From positions 1-54,874 of the forward strand of contig VHDF01000026.1 of NCBI GenBank assembly GCA_016871495.1: a DNA stretch of 54,874 bases. The letters run 5' to 3'. The translations under genes and the position numbers were made by a program. Source of the stretch: Verrucomicrobiota bacterium (lineage in GTDB: Bacteria; Verrucomicrobiota; Verrucomicrobiia; Limisphaerales; VHDF01). The notes under the pieces were generated by a model. That model was not told the origin of the DNA. It did no database searches and worked only from the letters and a program-made list of their open reading frames with translations. Below, piece after piece: positions 27,249 through 37,700 of this stretch (positions are counted from its first letter, which is position 1; the number at the start of each line of letters is the position of its first letter).

Positions 27249-27892
27249 GCCTTGCCGCCGGCCTCGGGACTTACCGCGCCCAGGCTGACGATCATTTTGA
27301 TGGCTTCCGCCACCGAAAGATCGAGGGGAGTGATGGCGGATTCCGGCGCGAAGATCAGGAATCCCGACGTGGGATTGGGGGTGGTGGGGACGAACACCGA
27401 CACCCAGCGCTCTTCACCCGGAAGACCCAGTGAGCGTCCCTCGGTGCCGGTCACGAAACCCAGCGATCGAATGCCGGTGCGGGGAAATTCAACCATGACC
27501 GCCTTTTGAAATGAGGATTGTTGTCCAGCAAAGGCGTCCTGCACCTGCTTGAGTGTGCCGTAGATTTTGTTCAGCAGCGGCACGCGCAGCAGGAAGGCGT
27601 CCCCAAACTCGATCAATTTTTGTCCCAGGTAGAATCGAGCCACGGCGCCCAGTCCGGTGACGAGAGCGCAGGCCAGGGCCAGGGCCGCGGCACTCCAGTA
27701 CCATCGGATGGCCTGGGGATTTCCGGGGGCGTGCTTCCACTCGGGCGGCACGAAGAACAGGAGATTGTCGGTGAAGCCTGAGATCGTACCGAAGAGCCAT
27801 CCGACCAGGGCGATGGAAACGGCGGCCGGCAGCAACACCGCCAGCCCCGTGAAAAAATTGGCGCGCACCTGCGCGAACGTTCCCGTTTTCAT
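27215..27892 (-). CDS. DUF502 family membrane protein
   Basis: This 225-residue protein starts at the ATG at 27892. It has two N-terminal membrane helices (about 15-40 and 60-85), then GQKLIEFGDAFLLRVPLLNKIYGTLKQV in parts (RVPLLNKIYGTLKQV is the DUF502 hallmark), MVEFPRTGIRSLGFVTG and VFVPTTPNPTSGFLIF. These are conserved in DUF502 proteins across bacteria and plants (LCV/COV-like). The function is unknown. An upstream ATG at 28033 adds a basic, non-conserved stretch and was rejected. Confidence 0.85.
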   Translation of the reverse strand: MKTGTFAQVRANFFTGLAVLLPAAVSIALVGWLFGTISGFTDNLLFFVPPEWKHAPGNPQAIRWYWSAAALALACALVTGLGAVARFYLGQKLIEFGDAFLLRVPLLNKIYGTLKQVQDAFAGQQSSFQKAVMVEFPRTGIRSLGFVTGTEGRSLGLPGEERWVSVFVPTTPNPTSGFLIFAPESAITPLDLSVAEAIKMIVSLGAVSPEAGGKAQPGAPSLRRT

Positions 27893-28065
27893 CGCGCCAT
27901 CGTTTCGTTTGTCGCACCGGGGTTCAAGCCTGTCTCTGATCCGTGCGCAAAGAATTTCTGACCGCGCTTTTTCCGGGTCAACGCGGATCGAGGACCTTCC
28001 CAAGCCCAGGCCAAACGCCCCACGAAGAGTCACCCACCCGTCGAAAGCATCATGACCTCTTCAGT

Positions 28066-29370
28066 TTAGGGGGAGCGGACGACGACCGGGGCAGGTAGAA
28101 TGGCGGTAGGGGCGACGGCTTGACTTGGAGCAAGTTGGTCGAGCCATCCCCGGGCCATGGGATTGGCAAGATAACTCTGCGCCCCTTCCGCCCCGAAGGC
28201 TTCTTGAATGGACCGTTCGGTCTCGGCTCGAATGGCCCGCAATGCCTCGTCCCGCCGGACGGGATCCAGGCTGCTGTTTCCTCGAAGCTTCGCCGCCTGT
28301 TCCTCCGCGATGCGTTTCATGTCGTAGACTTTGACCGCGGTTTCCTTGGGCAGGTTGTGACGCTCCACCACTTTGGCCATGCCCTGATAGTTGTAGTCCT
28401 GGCTGCGGGTGTACTCCGTGAAACGTTCCCCTCCGAGCAGCATTTTGACTTTCTCATTCAACTCCGATTCCGCCGATGTCCGCTTCTCGCGTTCTTCCGG
28501 AGTCAAGGATCCCATGAGCATCGGATTGTGGTCTTCATCAAAGGCCTTGCGGAGCTTGAAGATGGATTTGTATTCCTCCTCGGTGGGGTCAAACGTCGCG
28601 AGCTGCATGCGCATGGTCATCGCGGTGGTGGACAGGCGAAGCTGGTATTGCTCGAACTGCTCCGGCGTCATGAGCTTCGCAATCTCGGCTTCCATGTCCT
28701 TTTGAGCCTGGACCATTTTCTTCATGTCCTGTTGGTCGGGCATGCCGGACCCCATGCTCTTCATCATTTTCGACTGCATCCGCTGCATTGCTTCAAAGAC
28801 TTCGGTTTGCTTGGAGGGAGGCAAAAAGTCGAACATGGCCTCCAAAGACTCCATTAAAAGGGTGGACGCGTCGGGTTTTTCTTCCGGCGCGGAGCCTAAT
28901 AACTCGGTGAGGAGCGCGCGCCGCTCCTGATTGAGTTCTTGTTTCTTCTTGAGCAACTCCTCATCCGGAGCGGCCATGGCGAACATGCTCGAAGCCTTCC
29001 AATACTCCAATTTCTTGCGCGTGCCCTGCAGCCTGGCTTTGCGCTCCTCGAACAGCTTGTTGACGTCCGCCACGATGATGTCCCGGATCGTTTCCTCCGG
29101 GCAACCGATGCTGCGCAGATTTCGGATGTACTCGCGGTAGTCGGCGGATTCCACCACCTCCCAGGTGAAGGACTTGACGGGTTTGGAACCGGAAGATTCC
29201 GGGGCACCCGAACTCCGGTTGGTCGCCAGGGCGGAAGCGGATAGAGGCAGGGCCGCAAGGGGGGAGGCGCTTCCCGTCGCGAGGGCCTCGGGCGAGGGTC
29301 TCCTGAGCCAAAGCACGGCCAGCAAAAGATTCAAAGCCACCGAGGCCAGGAGCAGGACGGATGTTTTCAT
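28066..29370 (-). CDS. Exported or membrane-anchored helical protein, unknown function
   Basis: This 434-residue protein has an uncleaved-type hydrophobic N-terminus (SVLLLASVALNLLLAVLWL), a Ser/Ala-rich stretch, then long charged helices rich in Met, Gln, Glu and Lys. The segment YREYIRNLRSIGCPEETIRDII with VNKLFEERKARL is a helical domain seen in verrucomicrobial exported proteins. The later LTPEEREKR resembles Spy/LTxxQ-type helical periplasmic proteins. The Met-rich run MQRMQSKMMKSMGSGMPDQQ could bind metal, which is speculation. It is divergent from the ECF sigma gene. Confidence 0.55.
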   Translation of the reverse strand: MKTSVLLLASVALNLLLAVLWLRRPSPEALATGSASPLAALPLSASALATNRSSGAPESSGSKPVKSFTWEVVESADYREYIRNLRSIGCPEETIRDIIVADVNKLFEERKARLQGTRKKLEYWKASSMFAMAAPDEELLKKKQELNQERRALLTELLGSAPEEKPDASTLLMESLEAMFDFLPPSKQTEVFEAMQRMQSKMMKSMGSGMPDQQDMKKMVQAQKDMEAEIAKLMTPEQFEQYQLRLSTTAMTMRMQLATFDPTEEEYKSIFKLRKAFDEDHNPMLMGSLTPEEREKRTSAESELNEKVKMLLGGERFTEYTRSQDYNYQGMAKVVERHNLPKETAVKVYDMKRIAEEQAAKLRGNSSLDPVRRDEALRAIRAETERSIQEAFGAEGAQSYLANPMARGWLDQLAPSQAVAPTAILPAPVVVRSP

Positions 29371-29546
29371 CGTGGCGGAAGTCAGTGAGGATGAGCGCGA
29401 ACGCAGAATGCGGGTCGAAAGGGCTTTAGTTCTCGCCTTTCACTCTTCGCACAAGGGGCCGGTGACCGCAAATGAAAAGCCTGTAGAAAATGCTGTTCGG
29501 TTCGAGGGTGGGACGTTAGAACGCCTGCCGTCCACTCCTCGCCGCC

Positions 29547-30197
29547 ATGACCGATTCAGAGTTCTCCCTTTTGACCCGCTGCCGGCAAGGCCGCCGCGAT
29601 GCCTGGGATGAACTGTTCGAACGGTACTATGGACTGGTCTGCCGATTCATTGCCCAGATGCACCCTGCGTTTCAGCATGAAGACGTGGAGGAGATCGCCC
29701 AGGAAACATTCCTTGCGATCGTCAGAGGTCTCGGCGGATTTCAAGGAGGCAGCCAGTTCACGACCTGGGTTTACCGGATCGCCGCCAACAAATGCCGCGA
29801 TTATTGGGAAAAGCAGGGAACCGCCAAGCGTGGTGGAGGGCGGGTGACGGTGCCGCTGGATCCCTTCCCGGACGCGTCTGGCGGCGGTGTTCCAGGGAGC
29901 AGCCCTCAACCGGTGGCGGCAGGTCTGGCGCCCGACCAAGCCGCCATGCGGAAGGAGCGGCTGACGTTGGTCCGGCGAGCCCTTGATCGGTTAGGGGATC
30001 CTTGCCGTGAGATCCTTGAACTGCGGTATTTCGGAGATCTGTGCTACGAGGACATTGCCAAGGCCTTGGACTTGAACGAGAAGACCGTGAGTTCGCGGTT
30101 GAGCCGCTGCCTGGATGCTTTGGCGGAGGTGGTCAAGGGATTGGAACAAGCGGAGGGAAAACAAGCGGCGGGGCAAGCGGGTTCCTTTGCCGTCTAA
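29547..30197 (+). CDS. ECF-type RNA polymerase sigma factor
   Basis: This 216-residue sigma-70 family factor has region 2 at about residues 25-90 (DVEEIAQETFLAIVRGL, then FTTWVYRIAANKCRDYW) and region 4 at about 140-195 (PCREILELRYFGDLCYEDIA and the helix-turn-helix LNEKTVSSRLSRCLDAL). It lacks regions 1.1 and 3, so it is an extracytoplasmic-function sigma factor. The linker is long and Gly/Pro-rich. The downstream membrane protein begins 18 bases later and is the likely anti-sigma partner. Confidence 0.9.
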   Translation: MTDSEFSLLTRCRQGRRDAWDELFERYYGLVCRFIAQMHPAFQHEDVEEIAQETFLAIVRGLGGFQGGSQFTTWVYRIAANKCRDYWEKQGTAKRGGGRVTVPLDPFPDASGGGVPGSSPQPVAAGLAPDQAAMRKERLTLVRRALDRLGDPCREILELRYFGDLCYEDIAKALDLNEKTVSSRLSRCLDALAEVVKGLEQAEGKQAAGQAGSFAV

Positions 30198-30215
30198 TCG
30201 ACCGGACGATTTGCA

Positions 30216-31295
30216 ATGGAATCCGAAAACTCCATGGACCCACTGTTGAAGGATTACGCCCGTCAAAGGCGACAGGACTATGGGGTGCCCAAATCGATCC
30301 CAGCGCAGCGCCGGGCGGAATTGCTCGCCGAAGTGGACAAGACCCTCGGACGTTCCCCTTCCACGCTGGTCCAACCATCGCCACCCAGGCAAGATTGGGG
30401 CGTCCGTTGGTCCGAAATGGGGAGAGTGTGGTGGTCTCGGATCGTTTGGGGAATGGGTACTGTCGGGGTCCTGGTCTTCCTCGCTGTGTTGCTCCGGGAC
30501 ACCGATCCGACGGCAAGAGCCCCTGAATCGTCTGCGCTAGGAACTTCGAAAGCGGCGGATCAGCCGGAAGGGCAGTCGTCCATTTTGTCGGAGGATAAAG
30601 AACGGGATCTGGACCCGGCGATTCCGGCAACCAAGAAGACGGTCCGAGACTTGGAGAAGACTTTGCGCGCAGGGTCAACGTCGACGGAGTTGCCCGCTCC
30701 CGCGCCTGCGTTGGAAGAGTCGGCTGCCAGGGCGGCTGCCGCTCCGCCATCGCCGGTGGAACCGTCGGCGATCCCGGTTCAATCTTTGAACAGCGAGTCG
30801 CGGGCGGCTTTGACCAAACAATTGATCAGCGAGATTAAATCGAAAAAGGTGGCCGAGACTTCGAACACGTCCACTCCTGCGCCTTCACCACCCCCTTCCG
30901 TCACGAAGGCTGTTCCTGAGGTTGGGCGCCAATCGACTTTCGAGAACGGACAGCAACGATTTGTGCGCTTGGAGTGGGGGTATCGCAGGAATATGAATTC
31001 GCCGCCTCTGCCCAGGGTTTTGCAGAATTTCTTGGTGGAGATGCGCGGAGGTGAAATGCGCGTGGTGGATGAAGACGGCTCGGTGTTCACGGGCTCGCTG
31101 GCGGCGGAGAGCCGGTCCTCCACGGGCGAGCTTCGGCAAACGTTTCGTGTGGAAGGGCGCAGTCAAGCCCTGGGTGCGCCCGTGGAGTTTTCGGGTGAGG
31201 TGGTGGGGAGCACGAACTCTGTTCGGCTTCAGGGCCGGGTGAAGATTGATGGCCGGCAGCAGTTTCCGATCTCGGCCCAGCCTTTGCAGCCCTAG
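30216..31295 (+). CDS. Single-pass membrane protein, probable anti-sigma partner of the ECF factor
   Basis: This 359-residue protein has a cytoplasmic N-terminus of about 72 residues, one membrane helix (about 79-95, VWGMGTVGVLVFLAVLL), and a Pro/Ser/Ala-rich outer region with a beta-rich C-terminal domain (about 250-359). The order sigma factor, then a single-pass protein with a short cytoplasmic part, is typical of anti-sigma regulators. No zinc-binding anti-sigma motif (HxxxCxxC) is present, so the assignment rests on context and topology. Prepilin-like genes follow on the same strand. Confidence 0.5.
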   Translation: MESENSMDPLLKDYARQRRQDYGVPKSIPAQRRAELLAEVDKTLGRSPSTLVQPSPPRQDWGVRWSEMGRVWWSRIVWGMGTVGVLVFLAVLLRDTDPTARAPESSALGTSKAADQPEGQSSILSEDKERDLDPAIPATKKTVRDLEKTLRAGSTSTELPAPAPALEESAARAAAAPPSPVEPSAIPVQSLNSESRAALTKQLISEIKSKKVAETSNTSTPAPSPPPSVTKAVPEVGRQSTFENGQQRFVRLEWGYRRNMNSPPLPRVLQNFLVEMRGGEMRVVDEDGSVFTGSLAAESRSSTGELRQTFRVEGRSQALGAPVEFSGEVVGSTNSVRLQGRVKIDGRQQFPISAQPLQP

Positions 31296-31369
31296 CCTGG
31301 CAATTCTTTTGACGCTGGACATGAGGGGTGATACGGATCATTAGTTTTGCGTATCCCTGCTTGAGTTTT

Positions 31370-32131
31370 ATGAGCCCAACTCCTTCCGTTCCGCATCGTC
31401 CCGCGTGCCGAGGTGCGGGATTTACGTTGATCGAACTGCTGGTGGTCATCGCCATCATCGCCATCCTGGCGGGCATGTTGTTGCCCGCCCTTTCGCGTTC
31501 GAAGCAAAAGGCTGTCCGCATCAAGTGCTCCAGCAATCATCATCAACTGGCGTTGGGTTACCAGATGTATGCCGACGACAATTCCGATCGGTATCCGGTC
31601 TATAACGATTGGGGAACTCTGGGCGGAAAACGCGGGGTCATCGAATTGCACGGCGGGTTCACGTATGAAACGAATCGTCCCATGAACCGGTACGTCACGG
31701 CGGTGGAAACGTATCGATGTCCCGGTGACAAGGGCGATTCTCACTGGAAGAGTCTTTTTCCCAAAGGCATTCGCAGTTGCTACGACGCCTGGGGCAACAG
31801 TTATTTGACCGTCTGGTCTGTGGAAACGCTCCGGGTGAAGCATGTGACCGGGGACGGCAGAGCGGCCCGCGGAACGCCTGAAGGCACGCCGATGAAAACC
31901 AGCGAGATCGCTTTGAGTCCTTCGAACAAGATCATCCATGGGGACTGGCCATTCTGGCACGACCGCGACAAGAACGATCCCTGGAGCCAATGGCATAATT
32001 ACAAGGGACAGTACCGGTTCAACGTGCTGTGGGGCGACGGCCACACCGACTATTTTCAGTTTCCGAAGGAGGCCTATGGCTGGGGGTATGGCGCGGCGCC
32101 GAAGCCCGACCCCGCCTACAAATGGTGGTGA
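31370..32131 (+). CDS. Type II secretion/prepilin-type N-terminal methylation protein (verrucomicrobial)
   Basis: This 253-residue protein starts at the ATG at 31370. A short basic leader ends in a prepilin peptidase site, [19 protein letters not shown], at about residues 18-36. Cleavage would follow that Gly, and the conserved Glu lies at position 5 of the mature form. The C-terminal part has CPGDKGD and the WGDGHTDYF end typical of the large H-X9-DG/DUF1559-like pseudopilin families of Verrucomicrobia and Planctomycetes. It should be a membrane-anchored, outward-facing protein. No pilus or secretion ATPase is in the window. A second homologue follows immediately. Confidence 0.8.
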   Translation: MSPTPSVPHRPACRGAGFTLIELLVVIAIIAILAGMLLPALSRSKQKAVRIKCSSNHHQLALGYQMYADDNSDRYPVYNDWGTLGGKRGVIELHGGFTYETNRPMNRYVTAVETYRCPGDKGDSHWKSLFPKGIRSCYDAWGNSYLTVWSVETLRVKHVTGDGRAARGTPEGTPMKTSEIALSPSNKIIHGDWPFWHDRDKNDPWSQWHNYKGQYRFNVLWGDGHTDYFQFPKEAYGWGYGAAPKPDPAYKWW

Positions 32132-32139
32132 GATCGCAG

Positions 32140-32157
32140 TTACGGGCACGCCCGTAA
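32140..32157. repeat. Short perfect hairpin between two prepilin-like genes
   Basis: TTACGGGC (32140-32147) and GCCCGTAA (32150-32157) flank a 2-base loop. It lies between the two pseudopilin genes, 8 bases after the first stop. It may affect transcript stability or termination between them. Confidence 0.45.
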
Positions 32158-32170
32158 GACAGGAGCAAAC

Positions 32171-32992
32171 ATGAATGGGAACCGATCAAATCGCGTAGTG
32201 GCTTCCGGGCATGGCCGGCCCGGAGTGGCTGGTTTTACTCTGATCGAATTGCTGGTGGTGATCGCCATCATTGCGATCTTGGCGGGGATGTTGCTCCCGA
32301 GTCTGGCGCGGGCCAAGACCCAGACGAAAGCCACGGCTTGTTTGAACGCGCTGCGGCAAATGACTTTGGCCACCCGGTTTTATGCCGAGGATTACCGAGA
32401 CCACGTGCCCCCCGTGGTCAATCAAGTCGGGCGGTATTGGTTTCATGAAATCGCCCCTTACATGGGAGACCCGACTTACAAACAGAAGTCGCACGAATCC
32501 AGCGAGGGGGTGATGCGGATCATGGTATGTCCCGTGACCAAGCGTCCCAAACTGAAGCCCGGACGCGATGAATCCTGGTGGGGCACCTCCACGAAGACGT
32601 GGCGGGCTCTTGAGGCCGAGGGAAGTTATGGCATGAATCTCTGGCTCGACAATCAAGGCCAGTATCTGACCGATTTTCCCAAGGAAAAGTATTATCCCCA
32701 ATTCACCGAATCCCCGGCGGACGTGCCGGCCTATGCGGATTCCGTGTGGGTGGGGTCCTGGCCGGAAAACAACGATCGGGTGCCGCTTGACTTCAAAGGC
32801 GGCGGCTACGGCGGGGGCAGTTTTCCGCACGCCAAGGGACAGTTCATGGGCCGCTTTGCCATCATTCGGCACGCGGGCGGCATCAATGTGGCTTACGCCG
32901 GCGGCCACGTGGCGAAAGTGCGGCTCAAAGGCCTGTGGTCGTTAAATTGGCACCGGGATTCCGCTCCAAACCCGAACGTCAAAGCGCCTTGA
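32171..32992 (+). CDS. Second prepilin-type N-terminal methylation protein
   Basis: This 273-residue protein has the same cleavage and hydrophobic segment ([20 protein letters not shown] at residues 21-40) and a conserved RLKGLWSL near the end. The codon use in the hydrophobic core differs from the first copy, so the two are old paralogues and not a recent duplication. The C-terminal part has [17 protein letters not shown], which matches the family end. It is exported and membrane-anchored, and its function is unknown. The stop codon is the first three bases of the 32990 palindrome. Confidence 0.8.
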   Translation: MNGNRSNRVVASGHGRPGVAGFTLIELLVVIAIIAILAGMLLPSLARAKTQTKATACLNALRQMTLATRFYAEDYRDHVPPVVNQVGRYWFHEIAPYMGDPTYKQKSHESSEGVMRIMVCPVTKRPKLKPGRDESWWGTSTKTWRALEAEGSYGMNLWLDNQGQYLTDFPKEKYYPQFTESPADVPAYADSVWVGSWPENNDRVPLDFKGGGYGGGSFPHAKGQFMGRFAIIRHAGGINVAYAGGHVAKVRLKGLWSLNWHRDSAPNPNVKAP

Positions 32993-33034
32993 ACCTCCCG
33001 ACTCACTTGATGCTCAAGTCAGTCGGGAGGTTGA
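32990..33034. repeat. Near-perfect 19-bp hairpin repeat overlapping a stop codon
   Basis: The left arm (32992-33010) and right arm (33014-33032) pair at 18 of 19 positions, with a single C-C mismatch and a 3-base TGC loop. The outer part is AACCTCCCGACT against AGTCGGGAGGTT. The TGA stop of the second pseudopilin gene is the start of the element, and no T run follows. A related partial copy lies at 10421-10454. Confidence 0.8.
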
Positions 33035-33133
33035 ATTTGCCAAGACCGCGCTGATTTTCGAAGGTTCCTCGCGCATGACTTCATCAAGGATTTCATCCAC
33101 GTGATCCGGGTGATGGGTCGGCCAATGACTCCC
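33014..33133 (-). pseudogene. Possible gene remnant ending in the palindrome
   Basis: On the minus strand a 39-codon open stretch reads as a plausible acidic, helical fragment, with DEILDEVMREEPSK in it. It ends with TGA inside the hairpin arm. It has no convincing start codon, because TAA lies directly upstream and only an internal GTG is available. It may be the decayed tail of a lost gene, or chance. Confidence 0.25.
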
Positions 33134-33218
33134 TTATCCGTGGACTTGGGTCGATCAGGTCCGGCGGCGGTTTGCCACCGTGCGGGCGCGCCTGGACTGG
33201 CTTAATCGTGCGACCCTG

Positions 33219-34703
33219 TCACGGCAGGTCGGTCTGGCCCATGAGGAACCGATCGCATTCGCGCGCGGCGCCGCGGCCTTCATTGAAGGCCCACACGACC
33301 AGGCTCTGCCCCCTGCGGCAATCCCCCGCCGCGAACACTTTCGGGATGCTTGTCTGAAATCGTCCGTGATCCGCTTTGATGTTGCTGCGCGGATCGCGTT
33401 CCACGCCCAGCGCTTCCAACAGCGGCTGCTCCGGTCCCAGGAATCCCATGGCGAGCAGCACCAGCTGCGTCGAGTGGACGCGCTCGGTTCCAGGGACGTT
33501 CTTGGGAATGAACATGCCTTTGTCGTTCCTCTCCCATTGCACGTCCACAAGATGCACGCGGGCCACGCGGCCCTGGTCGTCTCCCTCGAAATGCGTAGCG
33601 GTGGTGAGATACACACGGGGATCGGCCCCGAATTTGGCTTTGGCTTCCTCCTGGCCGTAGTCGAGCTTGTAGGTCTTGGGCCATTCGGGCCAGGGATTGT
33701 CCGCCGCCCGGGTGAGCGGAGGTTTGGGAAGGATTTCGACCTGGAGCAGGCTCTTGCAGCCATGCCTCATCGAAGTAGCCACGCAATCGGTGCCGGTGTC
33801 GCCGCCGCCGATGACCACCACATCCTTGTCCTTACCGCTGATGAATGAAGGTCCCCACTGGTTGTCGAGCAGAGACTTCGTGTTCGCATGGAGAAATTCC
33901 ATGGCGAAATGCACGCCCTGCAGCTGGCGTCCTGGAATCCCAAGATCGCGCGGCTTGGTGGCGCCGGTGCAGAGCACGATGGCGTCGAATTCATCCATGA
34001 GCTGCCGGGCGGAAATGTCCTTGCCGATTTCGGTATTGCACACGAATTGGACGCCTTCCTGCTCCAGGACTTTGAGACGGCGCAGCACGACTCCTTCCTT
34101 ATCGAGCTTCATGTTGGGGATGCCGTACATGAGCAATCCGCCGGGGCGGTCGGCCCGTTCGAAGACGGTGACGGAGTGCCCTGCCTTGTTCAACTGAGCG
34201 GCGGCGGAGAGTCCGGCCGGTCCTGATCCGACGACGGCGATTTTTTTGCCGGTGCGACGGGCTGGAGGTTCGGGCGTGACCCAGCCTTGCTCGAAGGCGT
34301 GATCGATGATGGTGCGCTCGATTTCCTTGATCGTGACGGGCGGGTCGTTGATGCCGAGGACGCAGGAGCCCTCGCACGGAGCGGGGCAGACGCGGCCGGT
34401 GAACTCGGGGAAGTTGTTGGTTTTGTGGAGCCGCTCGATGGCTTCCTGCCAGAGGCCGCGGTAGATCAAATCATTCCATTCGGGAATGAGATTATTGATC
34501 GGGCAGCCGCTGGCCATGCCGGAAATGAGCTGGCCGGTGTGGCAAAAGGGAACGCCGCAGTCCATGCAGCGCGCCGCCTGGTCGCGCAGCCCCTTTTCGG
34601 GCAGGTGCTCGTGAAACTCGTTCCAGTCGCCGATGCGTTGAACGGATCCCCGGTCGGCCGGGAGAGCGCGTTCGAATTCAAGAAATCCAGTGGGTTTACC
34701 CAT
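33219..34703 (-). CDS. gltD: Glutamate synthase, small subunit
   Basis: This 494-residue protein feeds electrons from NADPH or NADH into the large subunit through FAD and iron-sulfur clusters for glutamate formation. The N-terminus holds [12 protein letters not shown] and [12 protein letters not shown] cluster ligands (about residues 40-115). The FAD site is [17 protein letters not shown], and the dinucleotide site is [11 protein letters not shown]. The end carries [18 protein letters not shown], as in all GltD proteins. It lies 95 bases after gltB on the same strand, so it is the second gene of the operon. Confidence 0.95.
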   Translation of the reverse strand: MGKPTGFLEFERALPADRGSVQRIGDWNEFHEHLPEKGLRDQAARCMDCGVPFCHTGQLISGMASGCPINNLIPEWNDLIYRGLWQEAIERLHKTNNFPEFTGRVCPAPCEGSCVLGINDPPVTIKEIERTIIDHAFEQGWVTPEPPARRTGKKIAVVGSGPAGLSAAAQLNKAGHSVTVFERADRPGGLLMYGIPNMKLDKEGVVLRRLKVLEQEGVQFVCNTEIGKDISARQLMDEFDAIVLCTGATKPRDLGIPGRQLQGVHFAMEFLHANTKSLLDNQWGPSFISGKDKDVVVIGGGDTGTDCVATSMRHGCKSLLQVEILPKPPLTRAADNPWPEWPKTYKLDYGQEEAKAKFGADPRVYLTTATHFEGDDQGRVARVHLVDVQWERNDKGMFIPKNVPGTERVHSTQLVLLAMGFLGPEQPLLEALGVERDPRSNIKADHGRFQTSIPKVFAAGDCRRGQSLVVWAFNEGRGAARECDRFLMGQTDLP

Positions 34704-34798
34704 GCAGTTGCCGTTTGGTTGTCAGATCGAATCGTCCTGGTGCTCCGGGCGCGCCGCCGTCCGGAGCTGGTTTGGTTTCAACTCGCGGGGGGTGCTGA

Positions 34799-37700
34799 TC
34801 AGCCTCCACCGACACGCGACTCGTCCTTGGCATTGGCCTCGAACGCCGCGTTGATTGCCTGCTCGCCGCTGAGCCCCGCCTCCTCCGCCCGCTTGAGCGC
34901 CTGGAGGACCCGCTTGTAATCCTTCGGGATGACTTTGACGAATTTACCGACGTAGGTTTCCCAATCGGCGAGGACACGGGAGGCCGCCTCACTGCGCGTC
35001 CATTCCTGGTGGCGCTGGACGAGTTGGCGGAGATCCGCCGCCTCGGCGGGGTCCTCGATCTTCTCGAGTTGGACCATCTGCTTGTTGCATTTCGTGGTGA
35101 AATCGCCCGCGAGGTCGAGCACGTAGGCGATGCCGCCACTCATGCCGGCCGCAAAATTTCGTCCGGTCGGACCCAGGACGACGACCTTTCCGCCCGTCAT
35201 GTATTCGCAGCCATGGTCGCCGACGGATTCGACGACCGCGATCGCACCGGAATTGCGGACGCAGAAACGTTCGCCGGCCATGCCGCGGATGAACGCCTCG
35301 CCGCCTGTGGCGCCGTAGAAAGCGACATTTCCGCAGATGATGTTGTCCTCTGCTTTGAAGGGGCTCCCTGCGGGGGGATGCAGAACGACGCGTCCGCCGC
35401 TGAGGCCTTTGCAGAAGTAATCGTTGGTGTCCCCTTCGAGGATGAACGTCATGCCTTTGGGCAGGAACGCGGCGAAGCTCTGGCCGGCGCTGCCCTTGAA
35501 GTGGATGCGGATGGTGTCGTCCGGCAGGCCCCCGGCTCCCCAGCGGCGAGTGAGTTCGCTTCCGGTAATGGTGCCCACCACGCGGTTGACGTTGCGGATG
35601 GGCATTTCGGCCCGGACTTTTTCGCCGCGTTCGAGCGCGGGTTTGCAAAGGTCCAGCAGGACCGTGTTGTCGAGGGATTCCTCGATGCCATGGTCCTGGC
35701 TGTCGGTGCAGAAACGCCCGATTTCGGCGCCGGCTTTGGGCTGATAGAGAATGGCGGAGAAATCGAGACCGCTGGCTTTCCAATGGTCGAGGGCTTGGCG
35801 GGGTTCGAGCACGTCAGTGCGCCCGATCATTTCGTTGAGCGTGCGGAATCCGAGCCGGGCCATCCATTCGCGAACCTCCATGGCGATGAAACGCATGAAG
35901 TTCTCGGCGTGGGCGGGATCCCCGGTGAAACGCGCGCGCAGGCGCGGATCCTGGGTGGCGACGCCCACGGGGCATGTGTTGAGGTGGCAGACGCGCATCA
36001 TGATGCATCCGAGCGCGACGAGAGGCGCGGTGGCGAAGCCGAATTCCTCGGCGCCGAGGAGCGCGGCGACCACGACGTCGCGGCCGGTCTTCAACTGGCC
36101 GTCGGTTTCAACCACGATGCGAGAACGCAGGTTGTTGAGCACGAGCGTTTGATGGGTTTCGGCGAGGCCGAGTTCCCAGGGAATGCCGGCATGCTTGATG
36201 GAGGTTTGAGGTGAAGCTCCTGTGCCCCCGTCGAATCCCGAGATCAACACCACGTCGGCGTGAGCTTTCGCCACTCCCGCGGCGACGGTGCCGACGCCGA
36301 CCTCGGAAACCAACTTGACGCTGACGCGCGCGCGGGTGTTTGAGTTCTTCAGATCGTGAATGAGCTGCGCCAGGTCCTCGATCGAGTAGATGTCGTGATG
36401 TGGTGGCGGGGAGATGAGTCCCACGCCGGGGGTGGAATGGCGGGTCTTGGCGATCCAGGGATAGACTTTCGCGCCGGGGAGCTGCCCGCCTTCGCCCGGC
36501 TTGGCGCCTTGGGCCATCTTGATCTGCAGCTCCCTCGCGTTGACCAAGTAAAGGCTGGTGACGCCGAATCGCCCCGAAGCGACCTGTTTGATGGCTGAAT
36601 TCTTGGAGTCACCGCGCTCATTTTTCCAGACGTAGCGCTCCGGATCCTCGCCTCCTTCGCCGGTGTTGGATTTGCCGCCGACGCGGTTCATCGCGATGGC
36701 CAGGGCTTCGTGGGCTTCCTTGGAGATGGAACCGTAACTCATCGCCCCGGATTTGAAGCGCTTCAGGATGGTTTCAACGGACTCCACCTCCTCGATGGGG
36801 ATCGAGGGGCGCGGCTTGAATTCGAGCAGGGAGCGCAGGGTGCAGGCTGCCTTCAACTGCTCATCGACCGAACGACTGTAATCTTTGAACGCTTTGTAGT
36901 CGCCGAGCCGAACCGCCTTTTGGAGCTTGTGAACCGTTTGCGGATTGAACAGGTGCGCCTCGCCGTCGGCCCGCCATTGATACTGGCCCCCGGCTTCGAG
37001 GGTGTGGCCGTTGACCTGCCGTTCGGGAAAGGCGTGGCGATGGCGAGCCTCCACTTCGCGTGTCATTTCCGAAAGACCAATGCCCTCGATCCGGCTGGTC
37101 GTCCACGTGAAATACTTGTCCACCACGTGATGATTGAGGCCGACGGCCTCGAAGATCTGCGCGCCGCGATACGATTGAATGGTGGAGATGCCCATCTTCG
37201 ACATCACTTTCACCACGCCTTTGACGGCAGCCTTCACGAAATTCTTGACCGCGGTCTTGTGATCCACCGAGGGGAGCAGGCCCTGTTGGATCATGTCGTC
37301 CAGCGTTGCGAACGCGAGGTAAGGATTGATCGCTCCGCATCCGAAGCTGAGCAGCAGCGCAAAATGATGCACCTCGCGGGGTTCCCCGGATTCGAGGACC
37401 AAGCCGACTTTGGTGCGGGTGCCGCGGCGGATGAGATGATGATGGAGTCCACTGACCGCGAGCAGCGCCGGGATGGCGGCCATCGGGGCGTTGATGCCCC
37501 GGTCGGTCAGAATGAGCACATTGACGCCCGCGGCAATCGCCTCGTCGGCTTTGGCAAAAATCTCCTCCATGACCCGTTCGACGCCGTCCGCGCCTTCGGC
37601 GACCGGATAGAGGATGGGCAGGGTGACGGATTTGAAGGCCGGATGTTGCAGGTGCCGCAGTTTGGCGAACTCTTCGTTATTGAGGATGGGGCTTTTGAGT

